Positions 55,823-64,000 of a DNA stretch of 64,000 bases are shown here, piece after piece (position 1 is the first letter of the stretch; the number at the start of each line of letters is the position of its first letter). This stretch comes from an uncultured Lachnospiraceae bacterium (lineage in GTDB: Bacteria; Bacillota; Clostridia; Lachnospirales; Lachnospiraceae). The translations under genes were made by a program, and so were the position numbers. Below the pieces are notes generated by a model that did no database searches, was not told the DNA's origin, and saw nothing but the letters and a program-made list of their open reading frames with translations. Location: NCBI GenBank assembly GCA_900316855.1, contig ONEK01000008.1, forward strand, positions 48,689 through 112,688, in the 5' to 3' direction.

Positions 55823-56314
55823 ATGCGGTGTCCGTTCTGCGGCAAAGAGGATAACAGGGTAATCGATTCCCGTCCGGTGGAGGAAAATAATTCCATCCGC
55901 AGGAGACGGATCTGCGATTCCTGCGGAAGAAGATTCACGACCTACGAGAAGGTGGAGACCATTCCCCTGGTGGTCATCAAGAAGGACAACAACCGGGAAC
56001 CGTATGACCGCTCGAAAATTGAGGGCGGTATCCTGCGCGCCTGCCATAAGCGCCCGGTTTCCGTGAACCAGATCAAGCACGCGGTGGACGAGATCGAGAC
56101 GGAGATATTCGACCGCGAGGAGAAGGAAATCTCCAGCCGCGAGATCGGCGAGCTGGTCATGGACAAGGTGAAGGATCTCGACGCGGTTGCCTATGTGAGA
56201 TTCGCCTCCGTTTACCGCGAGTTCAAGGACGTCGAGACATTCATGGACGAGCTGGGCAAGGTTCTGCAGAACCAGAACGAGAAAAAGGATAAGGCGAAGA
56301 AGGCGGCGACTTGA
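55823..56314 (+). CDS. nrdR: Transcriptional repressor NrdR
   Basis: A zinc-finger/ATP-cone repressor of ribonucleotide reductase genes. 163 residues. The zinc ribbon CPFCGKEDNRVIDSR plus RRRICDSCGRRFTTYE is followed by the ATP-cone (about 48-138). ATG 55823 has AAGGAGGA 7 nt upstream. aroE begins inside its stop codon. No NrdR box is seen in this window. Confidence 0.97.
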   Translation: MRCPFCGKEDNRVIDSRPVEENNSIRRRRICDSCGRRFTTYEKVETIPLVVIKKDNNREPYDRSKIEGGILRACHKRPVSVNQIKHAVDEIETEIFDREEKEISSREIGELVMDKVKDLDAVAYVRFASVYREFKDVETFMDELGKVLQNQNEKKDKAKKAAT

Positions 56315-57258
56315 ACCATACAGATGATAGAAAAAAGAACGCCGCAGATGACAGGACAGTCTGCACCGGGACAGCCCGTACCGCGATCAGCGGCAGAACT
56401 GCGGTCTACGGCCTTCTGGGGCATCCTGTGGCGCATACGTTTTCTCCCCTGATTCACAACACACTGGCGGAGCTGACCGGGGAAAACCTTGTTTATGAAG
56501 CTTTTGACGCCGCTGCTGCGGAGGATGTGGAAGCCGCGGTGAAGGGAGCCTTCGCACTGAATATTCAGGGCCTGAATGTGACCGTACCCTACAAGCAGGC
56601 GGTGATCCCGTATCTGGAATCACTGGACCCGGCGGCGGAGAAGATCGGAGCGGTGAATACCCTGGTGCGGACGGAGCACGGCTACCGCGGATACAATACA
56701 GACTATACAGGGCTGAAAAAGGCCCTTGAACGGAACAACGCTTCCGTAACAGGCGAGGATGTCGTCCTCATCGGGGCGGGCGGCGCCGCGAGGGCTGCGG
56801 CCTTCCTGTGCGGCTTTGACAGGGCGAAGAGTCTCACTATCCTGAACCGTACGCCGGCGCACGCGCAGAGCCTTGCGGACGCGGTCAGTGCTTCGTTCCC
56901 GGAACTGCCGGTCAGAGTCCACGCACTTTCGGAAGCGGGCAGGCTGGAGGGCACGGGCTATATTGCCATCCAGTGTACGAAGGCAGGCCTTGCGCCTGAC
57001 ACGGAAAGCACACCGGTTGCGGACGAGCGCTTTTTCAAAAAGGTAAAGTTCGCCTACGACGCGATTTACAACCCGGAGGATACGCTGTTTCTCAGAATGG
57101 TCCGCGAAGCCGGCGGCAGGGGTGCCTGCGGAATCGAAATGCTGCTGTATCAGGCATTGGCGGCGTATGAGCTGTGGACGGGAACCCGGCCGGACGAGAA
57201 CGCCGCGGAAGCCGTGAAGCAGGCCCTGCGGAACTATCTGCATCCGCGGCAGTGCTGA
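56311..57258 (+). CDS. aroE: Shikimate dehydrogenase
   Basis: Reduces 3-dehydroshikimate with NADPH in the aromatic amino acid pathway. 315 residues with about 28 extra N-terminal residues of polar character. Substrate residues appear in GHPVAHTFSPLIHN, the catalytic Lys in NVTVPYK and Asp in GYNTDYTG; the NADP loop is GAGGAARA with NRT. The TTG start at 56311 overlaps the nrdR stop (TTGA), which suggests coupled translation; no later ATG precedes the domain. Confidence 0.94.
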   Translation: MNHTDDRKKNAADDRTVCTGTARTAISGRTAVYGLLGHPVAHTFSPLIHNTLAELTGENLVYEAFDAAAAEDVEAAVKGAFALNIQGLNVTVPYKQAVIPYLESLDPAAEKIGAVNTLVRTEHGYRGYNTDYTGLKKALERNNASVTGEDVVLIGAGGAARAAAFLCGFDRAKSLTILNRTPAHAQSLADAVSASFPELPVRVHALSEAGRLEGTGYIAIQCTKAGLAPDTESTPVADERFFKKVKFAYDAIYNPEDTLFLRMVREAGGRGACGIEMLLYQALAAYELWTGTRPDENAAEAVKQALRNYLHPRQC

Positions 57259-57349
57259 GCGGCCGCGGATCCGCCCCGGAGGAAGCAGCGGACGAAAGAC
57301 GCCGCGGACTGAAAGGATGCCGGAGTCAAAATAAAATGGCATACACCGG

Positions 57350-57892
57350 ATGGATAATGACAGACTGAAAAACTACATTCTGGTTGGCTTCATGGGATCC
57401 GGCAAAACAAGGATCGGCAGGGAGCTGGCGAAGATGGCGGACATGACATTTTACGATACCGACGAGCTGATTGAAAAAGCGGCAGGAAAGAAGATCCGTC
57501 AGATTTTCAGGGAAGAGGGAGAGGCCTCGTTCCGCGAAAGAGAGACGAAGCTTATCCGCGGCCTCGTGGATGCTCATTCCGAAGGAGGCGTCTATTCCAC
57601 GGGCGGAGGGCTTGCCATGCGGGAGGAAAACCGGAAACTCCTGCACCAGCTGGGGACCGTCATTTTCCTCGATATTGATTTTGACACGGCCTGGTCGAGA
57701 CTGCAAAACGACACGAAGCGGCCGCTCCTGCAGACACCGGACCGCGCAGGGACAATCCTAAGGCTCCTGGATGAGCGAAGGCCGCTGTACCTCGACGCGG
57801 CAGACCTTATCGTCCGGGCAGATAATACGGCACCGCGGCACAAGGTGAAGGAAATCCTGACACGGTCAGCACAGGCAGGCAAGAGTGACTGA
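57350..57892 (+). CDS. aroK: Shikimate kinase
   Basis: Phosphorylates shikimate at O3. 180 residues. P-loop GFMGSGKTRIG (about 13-23), FYDTDELIE and the FRERE segment bind shikimate; GGG(L) near 84 completes the site. ATG 57350 lies 91 bp after aroE within the same transcription unit. Confidence 0.94.
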   Translation: MDNDRLKNYILVGFMGSGKTRIGRELAKMADMTFYDTDELIEKAAGKKIRQIFREEGEASFRERETKLIRGLVDAHSEGGVYSTGGGLAMREENRKLLHQLGTVIFLDIDFDTAWSRLQNDTKRPLLQTPDRAGTILRLLDERRPLYLDAADLIVRADNTAPRHKVKEILTRSAQAGKSD

Positions 57893-57982
57893 CAGGGTCT
57901 TTTGTCCCCAATGCCACGGAATAATGAGCAAGCATATGGGATGAATGCCAGCGGGCGCAGACATTCCGCATTAAGGAGGAAT

Positions 57983-58432
57983 ATGAAAATTCTGATCATC
58001 AACGGACCGAACCTGAATTTTCTCGGTATCCGCGAGAAGAAGATATACGGCACGGAAAGCTATAACACGCTTGTACAGCAGATCCAGGAACATGCGGCAC
58101 AGATCGGCGCGGAAGCCGAGGTGTGGCAGTCCAATCACGAGGGAGCCATCATCGACAAGCTGCAGGAAGCCTATTACGATGAGGAGCTGTCCGGGCTTGT
58201 CATCAACCCGGGCGCCTATACGCATTACAGCTATGCCATTCATGACGCGTTAAAGAGCGTCTTCGTGCCGAAGGTGGAGATTCATATCTCCGATATCAAC
58301 GCGCGCGAGGAGTTCCGCAGGGTTTCCGTCACTGCCCCTGCCTGCGACCATCAGATCGTGGGACACGGCCTGCAGGGATACCTGGAAGCCATGGACTGGA
58401 TCGCGGCGATGGCGAAGGTGAAAAAGTCTTGA
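57983..58432 (+). CDS. aroQ: Type II 3-dehydroquinate dehydratase
   Basis: Dehydrates 3-dehydroquinate. 149 residues, dodecameric type II family: INGPNLNFLGIRE (catalytic Arg), YG (Tyr near 24), WQSNHEGAIID, INPGAYTHYS and EIHISDINAREEFR. AAGGAGGAAT precedes ATG 57983. With aroE and aroK it gives three consecutive shikimate steps. Confidence 0.96.
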   Translation: MKILIINGPNLNFLGIREKKIYGTESYNTLVQQIQEHAAQIGAEAEVWQSNHEGAIIDKLQEAYYDEELSGLVINPGAYTHYSYAIHDALKSVFVPKVEIHISDINAREEFRRVSVTAPACDHQIVGHGLQGYLEAMDWIAAMAKVKKS

Positions 58433-58457
58433 AAATCACCGGCCGGATGTGTATTAT
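58429..58457 (+). promoter_or_regulatory. Promoter of efp
   Basis: TTGAAA (58429-58434), a 17-bp spacer and TATTAT (58452-58457). The -35 box overlaps the aroQ stop codon, so efp can be transcribed independently. Confidence 0.8.
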
Positions 58458-58499
58458 GATTCAGTAATTGTGCAATAAATTTTCCAGGAGGAAACAACT

Positions 58500-59057
58500 A
58501 TGATCTCTGCTAGCGAATTCAGGAACGGCATAACCATCGAGAAGGATGGTCAGGTACTGGAGATTGTTGAATTCCAGCACGTAAAGCCCGGCAAAGGTTC
58601 CCCTTTCGTAAGAACGAAATTAAAGGATATCATCAACGGCGGTGTCACTGAGACAACGTTCCGTCCTACGGAGAAATTCCCTCAGGCGCACGTCGAGAAG
58701 AAGGACTACCAGTATCTGTACAAGGACGGAGATCTCTACACTTATATGGATACCGAGACATACGAGCAGGTTTCGCTCGGACCCGACATCGTCGGAAACA
58801 ACATGGATTTCGTGAAGGAGAATGAGCTCGTAAAGCTCGATTCCTATAACGGAAACGTGTTCGCAATTGAGCCCCCGATGTTCGTGGAGCTGGAGATCAC
58901 GGAGACCGAGCCCGGCTTCAAGGGCAACACCGCCACCGGCGCTACCAAGCCCGCGACGGTCGAGACCGGCGCTGAGATCGCTGTTCCGCTGTTTGTCAAC
59001 ATCGGCGACAAGGTCAAGATCGATACCAGAACCGGCGAGTACCTGTCCAGGGCATAA
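58500..59057 (+). CDS. efp: Elongation factor P
   Basis: Relieves ribosome stalling at proline stretches. 185 residues, three beta-barrel domains. The tip loop [12 protein letters not shown] carries the Lys (about residue 32) that is modified in other bacteria; no modification gene (epmA, ymfI or similar) is seen nearby. CCAGGAGGAAAC precedes ATG 58500. Confidence 0.97.
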   Translation: MISASEFRNGITIEKDGQVLEIVEFQHVKPGKGSPFVRTKLKDIINGGVTETTFRPTEKFPQAHVEKKDYQYLYKDGDLYTYMDTETYEQVSLGPDIVGNNMDFVKENELVKLDSYNGNVFAIEPPMFVELEITETEPGFKGNTATGATKPATVETGAEIAVPLFVNIGDKVKIDTRTGEYLSRA

Positions 59058-59099
59058 GCCTTCGTTTGGTCAATTCTTCCTGGTGAATCCGGTTAATTC

Positions 59100-59132
59100 A
59101 GGGACAATGGATGATTCCGTTGTCCCTTTTGT
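59100..59132 (+). terminator. Terminator of efp
   Basis: AGGGACAA pairs with TTGTCCCT over a 12-nt loop and is followed by TTTGTT. Confidence 0.8.
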
Positions 59133-59163
59133 TATGCAGTAACTGGTGCTTTAAAGGAGGAAT

Positions 59164-59868
59164 ATGAACAGACAGGTAATTCTGGATCAGGTGGTGTTGA
59201 CGGTACTGGATCTTGGGAGGAATCAGAAGCTTCTGACGCAGCTGCCGCATGAAATTGTGGAAAATCTGGCACTTGCGGCGTGCCTGATGCCGGGTGTGAG
59301 GGACGCGGACGAGGACCCCCATGACGGTTCTCCCGAGTTCATCACGTATAATGACCTGTTCCTTCTGGGAGTCGGGAAGGAGGAGCTGCTGCAGCGCGCC
59401 CTGGACAACAGCGTCCGCTGCCTGCAGCCGCAGTTTGAGTCCCTGGTTTCGAAGCTCGGCATGAATCTTCCGGAGAGTCAGTTCCCGCCGGTTTTCGTCC
59501 TGACGAATCAGTACGCGCTGTACGGGGCTGCCTGCGTTTTCTACCCGGGACTTCTGGCGAAGATTGCACGGCTCCTCGGCGGTGACTTTTACATCGTGCC
59601 TAGCTCCATTCATGAGGTGCTGATCCTGCCGGTGGACGCGCCGGGCATCGCTGCCCTGCACAGTGCGCAGCTCGAGGCAAACCGCCTGCCGGATCCGGAA
59701 TTCCGCGATATCCTGAATGATGACGTCTACCGGTATTTTACGGAGGATGAGGAGCTCCGGCTCGTGCAGGTGAACGCAGAAGAGCCGGAATGCGCGGAAT
59801 TTACGCTGTCCGGCTTTACAAAAGAATCGGGCAGCGGTAGAATACCGGATTGTACAGGAAATCGTTGA
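59164..59868 (+). CDS. DUF5688-type protein of unknown function
   Basis: 234 residues, no signal or membrane segment. FVLTNQYALYGAACVFYPGLL (about 119-139) and FYIVPSSIHEVLILPVD (about 145-161) are the conserved core of a protein family common in Lachnospiraceae; its activity is unknown. AAAGGAGG precedes ATG 59164. The last 18 codons overlap the promoter of the following T-box, so the extreme C-terminus may be under regulatory rather than protein constraint. Confidence 0.8.
   Translation: MNRQVILDQVVLTVLDLGRNQKLLTQLPHEIVENLALAACLMPGVRDADEDPHDGSPEFITYNDLFLLGVGKEELLQRALDNSVRCLQPQFESLVSKLGMNLPESQFPPVFVLTNQYALYGAACVFYPGLLAKIARLLGGDFYIVPSSIHEVLILPVDAPGIAALHSAQLEANRLPDPEFRDILNDDVYRYFTEDEELRLVQVNAEEPECAEFTLSGFTKESGSGRIPDCTGNR
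59815..59843 (+). promoter_or_regulatory. Promoter of the thrS T-box, inside the upstream coding region
   Basis: TTTACA (59815-59820), a 17-bp spacer and TAGAAT (59838-59843). The start predicted near 59850 would place the first leader nucleotides just before the T-box stem I. Confidence 0.65.
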
Positions 59869-60106
59869 AGAGACGAGTAGGATTTCACGAAACAGACAGA
59901 GAAGGGTGCGGAAGGATCACTTCCACCGGCTGAGAGCACCCGATGCGGGACGAAATCTGAAAACCAGCTCCGAGAGGCCCCAATCCGGTCCGGTGATTCC
60001 GTTATCATCATGAAAGTGATGCTGCAGCTGCAGCATAAGCAGGGTGGAACCGCGTATGAAGCTACGTCCCCGCAGTACATTCAATGTGCTGCGGGGATTT
60101 TCTTTG
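59865..60106 (+). ncRNA. T-box riboswitch, threonine specific
   Basis: The perfect T-box sequence AGGGTGGAACCGCG lies at 60041-60054. Stem I starts near 59866 with GAAGAGACGAGTAGG; GATTTC pairs with GAAATC (about 59953-59957), and GGGTGC with GCACCC. On its 3' side GAA-A-ACC-A places the specifier ACC (Thr) at 59963-59965. The terminator CCCCGCAG...CTGCGGGG (60068-60096) with ATTTTCTTT follows; its 5' arm overlaps the usual antiterminator region. Uncharged tRNA-Thr should allow read-through into thrS. Confidence 0.95.
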
Positions 60107-60301
60107 CGGAGAAAACATGCCGGGGCGGCAAATACGACGCTTTGGCAGCTGCTCTTCATCGCAGGCCCGATGCGGCCGGGATGAAAGCACACATTTTCCG
60201 GGTATTCCCTGCAGACCCGGAAGCAATTTCACGGATCCCGCCGGTTGCGGGCACATCCGCAGTGCCGGTCATCAGAGCCGGCAGAAAGGACATTTATCAT
60301 T

Positions 60302-62185
60302 ATGGACAAGGAACAGTATCTTGCGGTGTATCGTCATTCCCTGGCGCACATTCTGGCCAAGGCGGTGATCGAGATCTACGGTAAGGATGTGCAGTACGCC
60401 ATCGGACCGCAGATCGAGGACGGCTTCTATTACGACTTCGTTCTTCCGGAGGGGAAGACCATCACGGAAGCGGATTTCAAGGCGATCGAGGACAGGATGC
60501 ATGAAATCCTGAAGAGGAAGGAAGCGTGGACCCGGAAGGAGGTCTCCCGGGAGGAGGCGCTGCAGATTTTCAGGGATCAGAAATTCAAGATCGAGCTCAT
60601 CAACGACCTTCCCGCGGATGAGAAGCTGACGGTTTACTACACGGGCGATGATTACGCGGATCTGTGCCGCGGCCCGCACGTTGAGAACTCCCAGGACCTT
60701 CTGTCCGCCGCGTTCAAAATTCATTCCTGCTCCATGGCTTACTGGAGAGGCGACGAGCACCGCGACCACATGCAGCGCGTTTATGCGTACGCCTATCCTA
60801 CGAAGGATGAGTTAAAGCAGCACATCAAACAGATCGAGGAAGCGAAGGAGCGCGACCACAAGAAGATCGGCGCCCAGCTCGAGCTGTTCATGTTCAACGA
60901 GACCGCTCCCGGCATGCCTTACTGGCTGCCCCGCGGCTGGAAGATGTATAAGGCACTCCTTGCGTACAGCCGTGAGGTACAGGAGAGACACGGCTACACG
61001 GAGATTGCGGCGCCCCTCATCAACAACAAGAAGCTGTGGCTTGTTTCCGGACACTGGGCACACTACCTCAACAACATGTTCATCGTTCCCGGAATGGACG
61101 GCTACACGAAGGCGGATGCCGACATTGCGGACGTTGTGGAAAACCTGAAGGACGGGAACGCGCCGAAGAAGAATGTAAAGATTGAAGCCGGCTCCGTCAT
61201 CTACAACCGCGAGAACATGGACACCATGGCGGCAAAGCCCATGAACTGCCCGAACGCCATGATGACCTACAAGAGGAAGAACCGCTCCTACAAAGAGCTG
61301 CCGATCCGCTACTCCGAGTACGATGTCCTGCACAGGAAGGAGAAGTCCGGACAGATGAACGGACTGTTCCGCGTACAGGAATTCCGTCAGGATGATGACC
61401 ACACCTTCGTCATGGAGTCCCAGATCAAGTCCGAGATCGCGGACATCATCTCCATTGCGGATGAGATCTACAAGACGTTCGGCGTCACCTACCGCGCGGA
61501 GCTGTCCACGAGACCGGACGACTACATGGGCGACATCGAGGCCTGGAACCAGGCCGAGGCGGATCTCAAGGAAATCCTGGACGAAAAATACGGCAAGGGC
61601 GGCTACGAGATCAACGAGGGCGACGGCGCCTTCTACGGCCCGAAGATCGACCTTCAGATCAAGGACGCCATCGGAAGGGAATGGCAGTGCGGCACGATCC
61701 AGCTGGATTTCCAGCTGCCGCATAACTTCGGGCTGACCTACACGGCGGAGGACGGCTCCAGCAAAATGCCGGTTGTCATCCACCGCGCGATTTACGGTTC
61801 CCTCGAGCGCTTCATCGGCATCATCATCGAGAATTTCAAGGGCAACTTCCCGTTCTGGCTGTCTCCTTACCAGGTCGGCATCGTTCCGATCCGTACGGAG
61901 CACAACGCCTACGCGAAGAAGGTTGCCGACCTGCTGCAGGCGAACGGCATCCGCACCGAGGTCAACTACTCCGATGACAACATGAAGACCAAGATCAAGA
62001 CGTTCAAGAATTACAAGGACCCTTACATCCTCGTGCTGGGCGACAAGGAGGCTGCTGAAAATACAGTTTCCATCAACATCCGCGGCAACAAACAGCTCAA
62101 CAATGTTCCGCTCGATCGCTTCCTCGACCTGTGCGACCAGATGGTGGAGGAGCACAGCCTCGAGCTCATCGACACCCTCGAGTGA
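60302..62185 (+). CDS. thrS: Threonyl-tRNA synthetase without TGS domain
   Basis: Charges tRNA-Thr. 627 residues. It starts directly at the editing domain (HSLAH with LCRGPHV, the metal or editing His/Cys set) and lacks the N-terminal TGS domain of the E. coli enzyme. The catalytic core keeps the zinc ligands (Cys in MNCPN, His in DDDHTF, His in VIHRAIYGSLERF) and motif 2. About 30 extra residues (VVENLKDGNAPKKNVKIEAG region, near 278-308) precede MNCPN. The C-terminal anticodon-binding domain is intact. ATG 60302 lies about 195 nt after the T-box terminator, with AAAGGAC as a weak ribosome site. Confidence 0.96.
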   Translation: MDKEQYLAVYRHSLAHILAKAVIEIYGKDVQYAIGPQIEDGFYYDFVLPEGKTITEADFKAIEDRMHEILKRKEAWTRKEVSREEALQIFRDQKFKIELINDLPADEKLTVYYTGDDYADLCRGPHVENSQDLLSAAFKIHSCSMAYWRGDEHRDHMQRVYAYAYPTKDELKQHIKQIEEAKERDHKKIGAQLELFMFNETAPGMPYWLPRGWKMYKALLAYSREVQERHGYTEIAAPLINNKKLWLVSGHWAHYLNNMFIVPGMDGYTKADADIADVVENLKDGNAPKKNVKIEAGSVIYNRENMDTMAAKPMNCPNAMMTYKRKNRSYKELPIRYSEYDVLHRKEKSGQMNGLFRVQEFRQDDDHTFVMESQIKSEIADIISIADEIYKTFGVTYRAELSTRPDDYMGDIEAWNQAEADLKEILDEKYGKGGYEINEGDGAFYGPKIDLQIKDAIGREWQCGTIQLDFQLPHNFGLTYTAEDGSSKMPVVIHRAIYGSLERFIGIIIENFKGNFPFWLSPYQVGIVPIRTEHNAYAKKVADLLQANGIRTEVNYSDDNMKTKIKTFKNYKDPYILVLGDKEAAENTVSINIRGNKQLNNVPLDRFLDLCDQMVEEHSLELIDTLE

Positions 62186-62259
62186 TCCTTGAAAAACCCT
62201 TGGTTGTGTGGTAAATTGAACACGTCGCGGTACGAAGGATTTCTCGTCCCGCAACTTTT

Positions 62260-62331
62260 GCGCTTGTAGTCTAATGGATAGAACATCGGCCTCCGACGCC
62301 GTCGATGCAGGTTCGATTCCTGTCAGGCGCA
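62260..62331 (+). tRNA. tRNA-Arg (anticodon CCG)
   Basis: Acceptor GCGCTTG pairs with CAGGCGC; anticodon stem CGGC with GCCG encloses loop CTCCGAC (anticodon CCG); the T-loop is TTCGATT. 72 nt, CCA not encoded. The D-stem has one C-A mismatch. A terminator follows at 62338. Confidence 0.94.
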
Positions 62332-62337
62332 TACTCC

Positions 62338-62365
62338 GAGCCATGCCTTACCGGCATGGCTCTTT
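62338..62365 (+). terminator. Terminator of tRNA-Arg
   Basis: GAGCCATGCC pairs with GGCATGGCTC across TTACC and is followed by TTTG. Confidence 0.9.
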
Positions 62366-62473
62366 GTGTACGCGACAAAACAGGGGTTATTTGATAAAAT
62401 GCAGGGAAGGGTATTGTGATTACCCGGACGAGGGGACAGCACGGGGCTCTCCCCCAAAACACAGGGAAACTAT

Positions 62474-63886
62474 ATGGCTTCTGATTTCAAGAGCTTACTG
62501 GATAAAGTAAACCTGCCCGGCAGCGGCAAAAACACCGCCGGCGGAAAACGCTCCGCCGGAAAATCCTCCGTGGGAAAATCCTCCGGCAGGAAAAGCTCCG
62601 GAAGAAAACGCTCCGGCAGGAAACGGAAAAACATGCCGGGCAGCGAATATACCTTCGATGACCTTGTCTATTACACGAAGCGATACGTCTCCCGTCACAT
62701 GAAGGTCATCATGCCGGTGGTGCTGCTTGTCTGCGTTGTCGTGACGGTGGGCATTGCCCTCATCACGCACCGCAATCACCCGAATGAGGTGGCGGCGGGC
62801 GCGGCAAGCGAGGAGACGGAAAATCTTCCGCTTGAGAAGGACGCCTACCCGGATGTCAACGCACTGTTCAAGACCTATTATGACGCCATGGCAGGCGGGG
62901 ATACGGACACGATTGAATCCATCAGCACGAAGATGTCCGGCGAGGAGAAGATCCGCGTCCGGGAGCTCTCGGTCTTCATCGATACCTATCCGGTGATTGA
63001 GGTCTATACCAAAAAGGGACCGGTTGAAAATTCCTACGTCTGCTTCGTCTACAACAAGCTGAAGTTCGAGGGACATGACTGGGAAATCCCCGGCCTGCAG
63101 ACGATGTACGCTGCGCCCAGGGAGGACGGAACACTTTACATCGACAACGATGACCAGGATGACGCGACGGCGGACTACATCAACACGGTTTCGCTCGATG
63201 ATGATGTCGTAGACCTGAACAATCAGGTGACCGCGGAGTATAACGAGCTCCTTGCGGCGGATCCGTCCATTACCGAATACCTGAATGAGCTTTCCGCCAA
63301 CATCGACGTCAGTGTCGGACAGGCGCTGGCGACCATGGTTTCAACGGAAGGAGATACCTCAGACAGTGAAACAGGCAGCGGCACCTTCGTCATGGCGACG
63401 GACGTCGTCAATGTCCGGGACAGCGATTCCACGGACGGCAACAAGATCGGCGCAACGAAGAAGGGCAGCACCTACGAGCTGATCCGGGATGAGGGTAACG
63501 GCTGGTACAGCATCATCTATAACGGACAGAAGGCCTATGTCAAGGCGGAATATTTCACAACCGTGGACATGTCAGAGGGAGATGACTCCGGCAGTGCCTC
63601 CACGCAGGATGCGGCGGAAGCGGATTCCTCGTCTGAGGCATCAGACGGAGCAGATTCCGGAGGCTCCGGCAGCAGCTCCGCCAATGTCACGAAGGCGGTT
63701 GTCAACCAGGACGGAGAAGGCGGCGTTGCGATCCGCGACAAGGCTTCCACAGACGGGACGTTTCTGACGTCCGTCAATCCGGGGGATACGCTGAGCGTCG
63801 AGAGCTATGACAAGGACGGCTGGTCGAAGGTCAGAACGGGCGGCATCGAGGGCTATATCAAGTCGGAATTCATTGACCCGCAATAG
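62474..63886 (+). CDS. Membrane-anchored protein with two SH3b domains
   Basis: 470 residues. A basic Gly/Lys/Ser/Arg-rich N-terminus (about 17-53, repeated GKSS and GRKSSGRKRSGRK) should lie in the cytoplasm, perhaps on nucleic acid or phospholipid. One membrane helix follows (about 77-98), then an extracytoplasmic Asp-rich domain with an NTF2-like look (about 115-290), SH3b domain 1 (VMATDVVNVRDSDS to KAEYFTTV, about 310-370), an acidic Ser/Asp linker and SH3b domain 2 (about 405-470). SH3b domains usually bind peptidoglycan; no catalytic domain is seen. ATG 62474 has ACAGGGA upstream. Confidence 0.88.
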   Translation: MASDFKSLLDKVNLPGSGKNTAGGKRSAGKSSVGKSSGRKSSGRKRSGRKRKNMPGSEYTFDDLVYYTKRYVSRHMKVIMPVVLLVCVVVTVGIALITHRNHPNEVAAGAASEETENLPLEKDAYPDVNALFKTYYDAMAGGDTDTIESISTKMSGEEKIRVRELSVFIDTYPVIEVYTKKGPVENSYVCFVYNKLKFEGHDWEIPGLQTMYAAPREDGTLYIDNDDQDDATADYINTVSLDDDVVDLNNQVTAEYNELLAADPSITEYLNELSANIDVSVGQALATMVSTEGDTSDSETGSGTFVMATDVVNVRDSDSTDGNKIGATKKGSTYELIRDEGNGWYSIIYNGQKAYVKAEYFTTVDMSEGDDSGSASTQDAAEADSSSEASDGADSGGSGSSSANVTKAVVNQDGEGGVAIRDKASTDGTFLTSVNPGDTLSVESYDKDGWSKVRTGGIEGYIKSEFIDPQ

Positions 63887-63907
63887 GGATAGCAGGGGAT
63901 GGATTCA

Positions 63908-64000
63908 GAAAGTGACGCCGATGCGTCACTTTCATGAATACGAACCCGGCTGAAAGCGCCGTGTTCGGTTGATCATACGCGTGAAACCGCCTCCGCGGAT
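63908..64000 (+). repeat. Composite repeat, cut by window end
   Basis: Module A is GAAAGTGACG with CGTCACTTTC around CCGATG (63908-63933). Module B is CGAACCCGGC with GCCGTGTTCG (63941-63967). Module C begins at 63970 (GATCATACGCGTGAAACCGCC) and runs off the window. Module A could terminate the SH3 gene. Confidence 0.85.

Overview
This 64 kb window looks like a core chromosomal segment of a GC-rich member of the Clostridia (Bacillota), most likely family Lachnospiraceae. The signs are CodY, a perfect CIRCE operator before groESL, a T-box before thrS, the order relA - MBL hydrolase - hemZ, the ACT/PFL gene pair, a DUF5688-type protein, NupNOPQ/BMP-type nucleoside uptake genes and a phosphoketolase. 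Almost every gene is on the + strand. No phage, integrase, transposase, rRNA or CRISPR array is visible.

Layout. 1-10 kb: the 3' part of a metal P-type ATPase, a PHP-HAD fusion phosphatase, an ABC-F ATPase, a glycerophosphodiesterase, pyruvate phosphate dikinase and, on the - strand, a flavin hydroxy-acid oxidase. 10.7-13 kb: CIRCE-groES-groEL. 13.4-24.8 kb: a YfhO-type membrane protein, relA/spoT, an MBL hydrolase, hemZ, topA and codY. 25-28.5 kb: rpsB-tsf, a MecA-like adaptor and a pseudouridine synthase. 29-41.3 kb: ligA, metA, a zinc-finger membrane protein, polA-coaE-walJ-like, ACT-PFL, a PfkB sugar kinase and xpt. 41.7-48.8 kb: an AEC transporter, tRNA-Gly(CCC) and a four-gene BMP/nucleoside ABC importer. 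49-55.5 kb: a secreted 3D-like protein, a cysteine-desulfurase-family enzyme, a degenerate ModC-like ABC protein and phosphoketolase. 55.8-64 kb: nrdR-aroE-aroK-aroQ, efp, a DUF5688 protein, T-box-thrS, tRNA-Arg(CCG) and a membrane SH3 protein.

Metabolically the window covers central carbon metabolism (PPDK, phosphoketolase), purine salvage (xpt plus the nucleoside importer), shikimate and methionine synthesis, and nutrient or stress signalling (CodY, RelA, HrcA/CIRCE, T-box).

The unusual content lies between the genes. The main item is a modular repeat with a period of about 136 bp and four hairpins (A-B-C-D), ending in AGGTAAGTTTGA. It occurs at six loci with compensatory stem changes, and at several of them its 3' end forms the ribosome-binding site of the next gene. 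There are also a MITE-like element of about 230 bp, with a second copy of its left half exactly 4200 bp away; a 129-bp triplication ending in an inverted copy; a 133-bp half-hairpin duplication; and a three-way-junction structure after the phosphoketolase gene. These come from direct reading of the sequence; their functions are inferred. Two ABC-family proteins also show striking loss of ATP-site residues.
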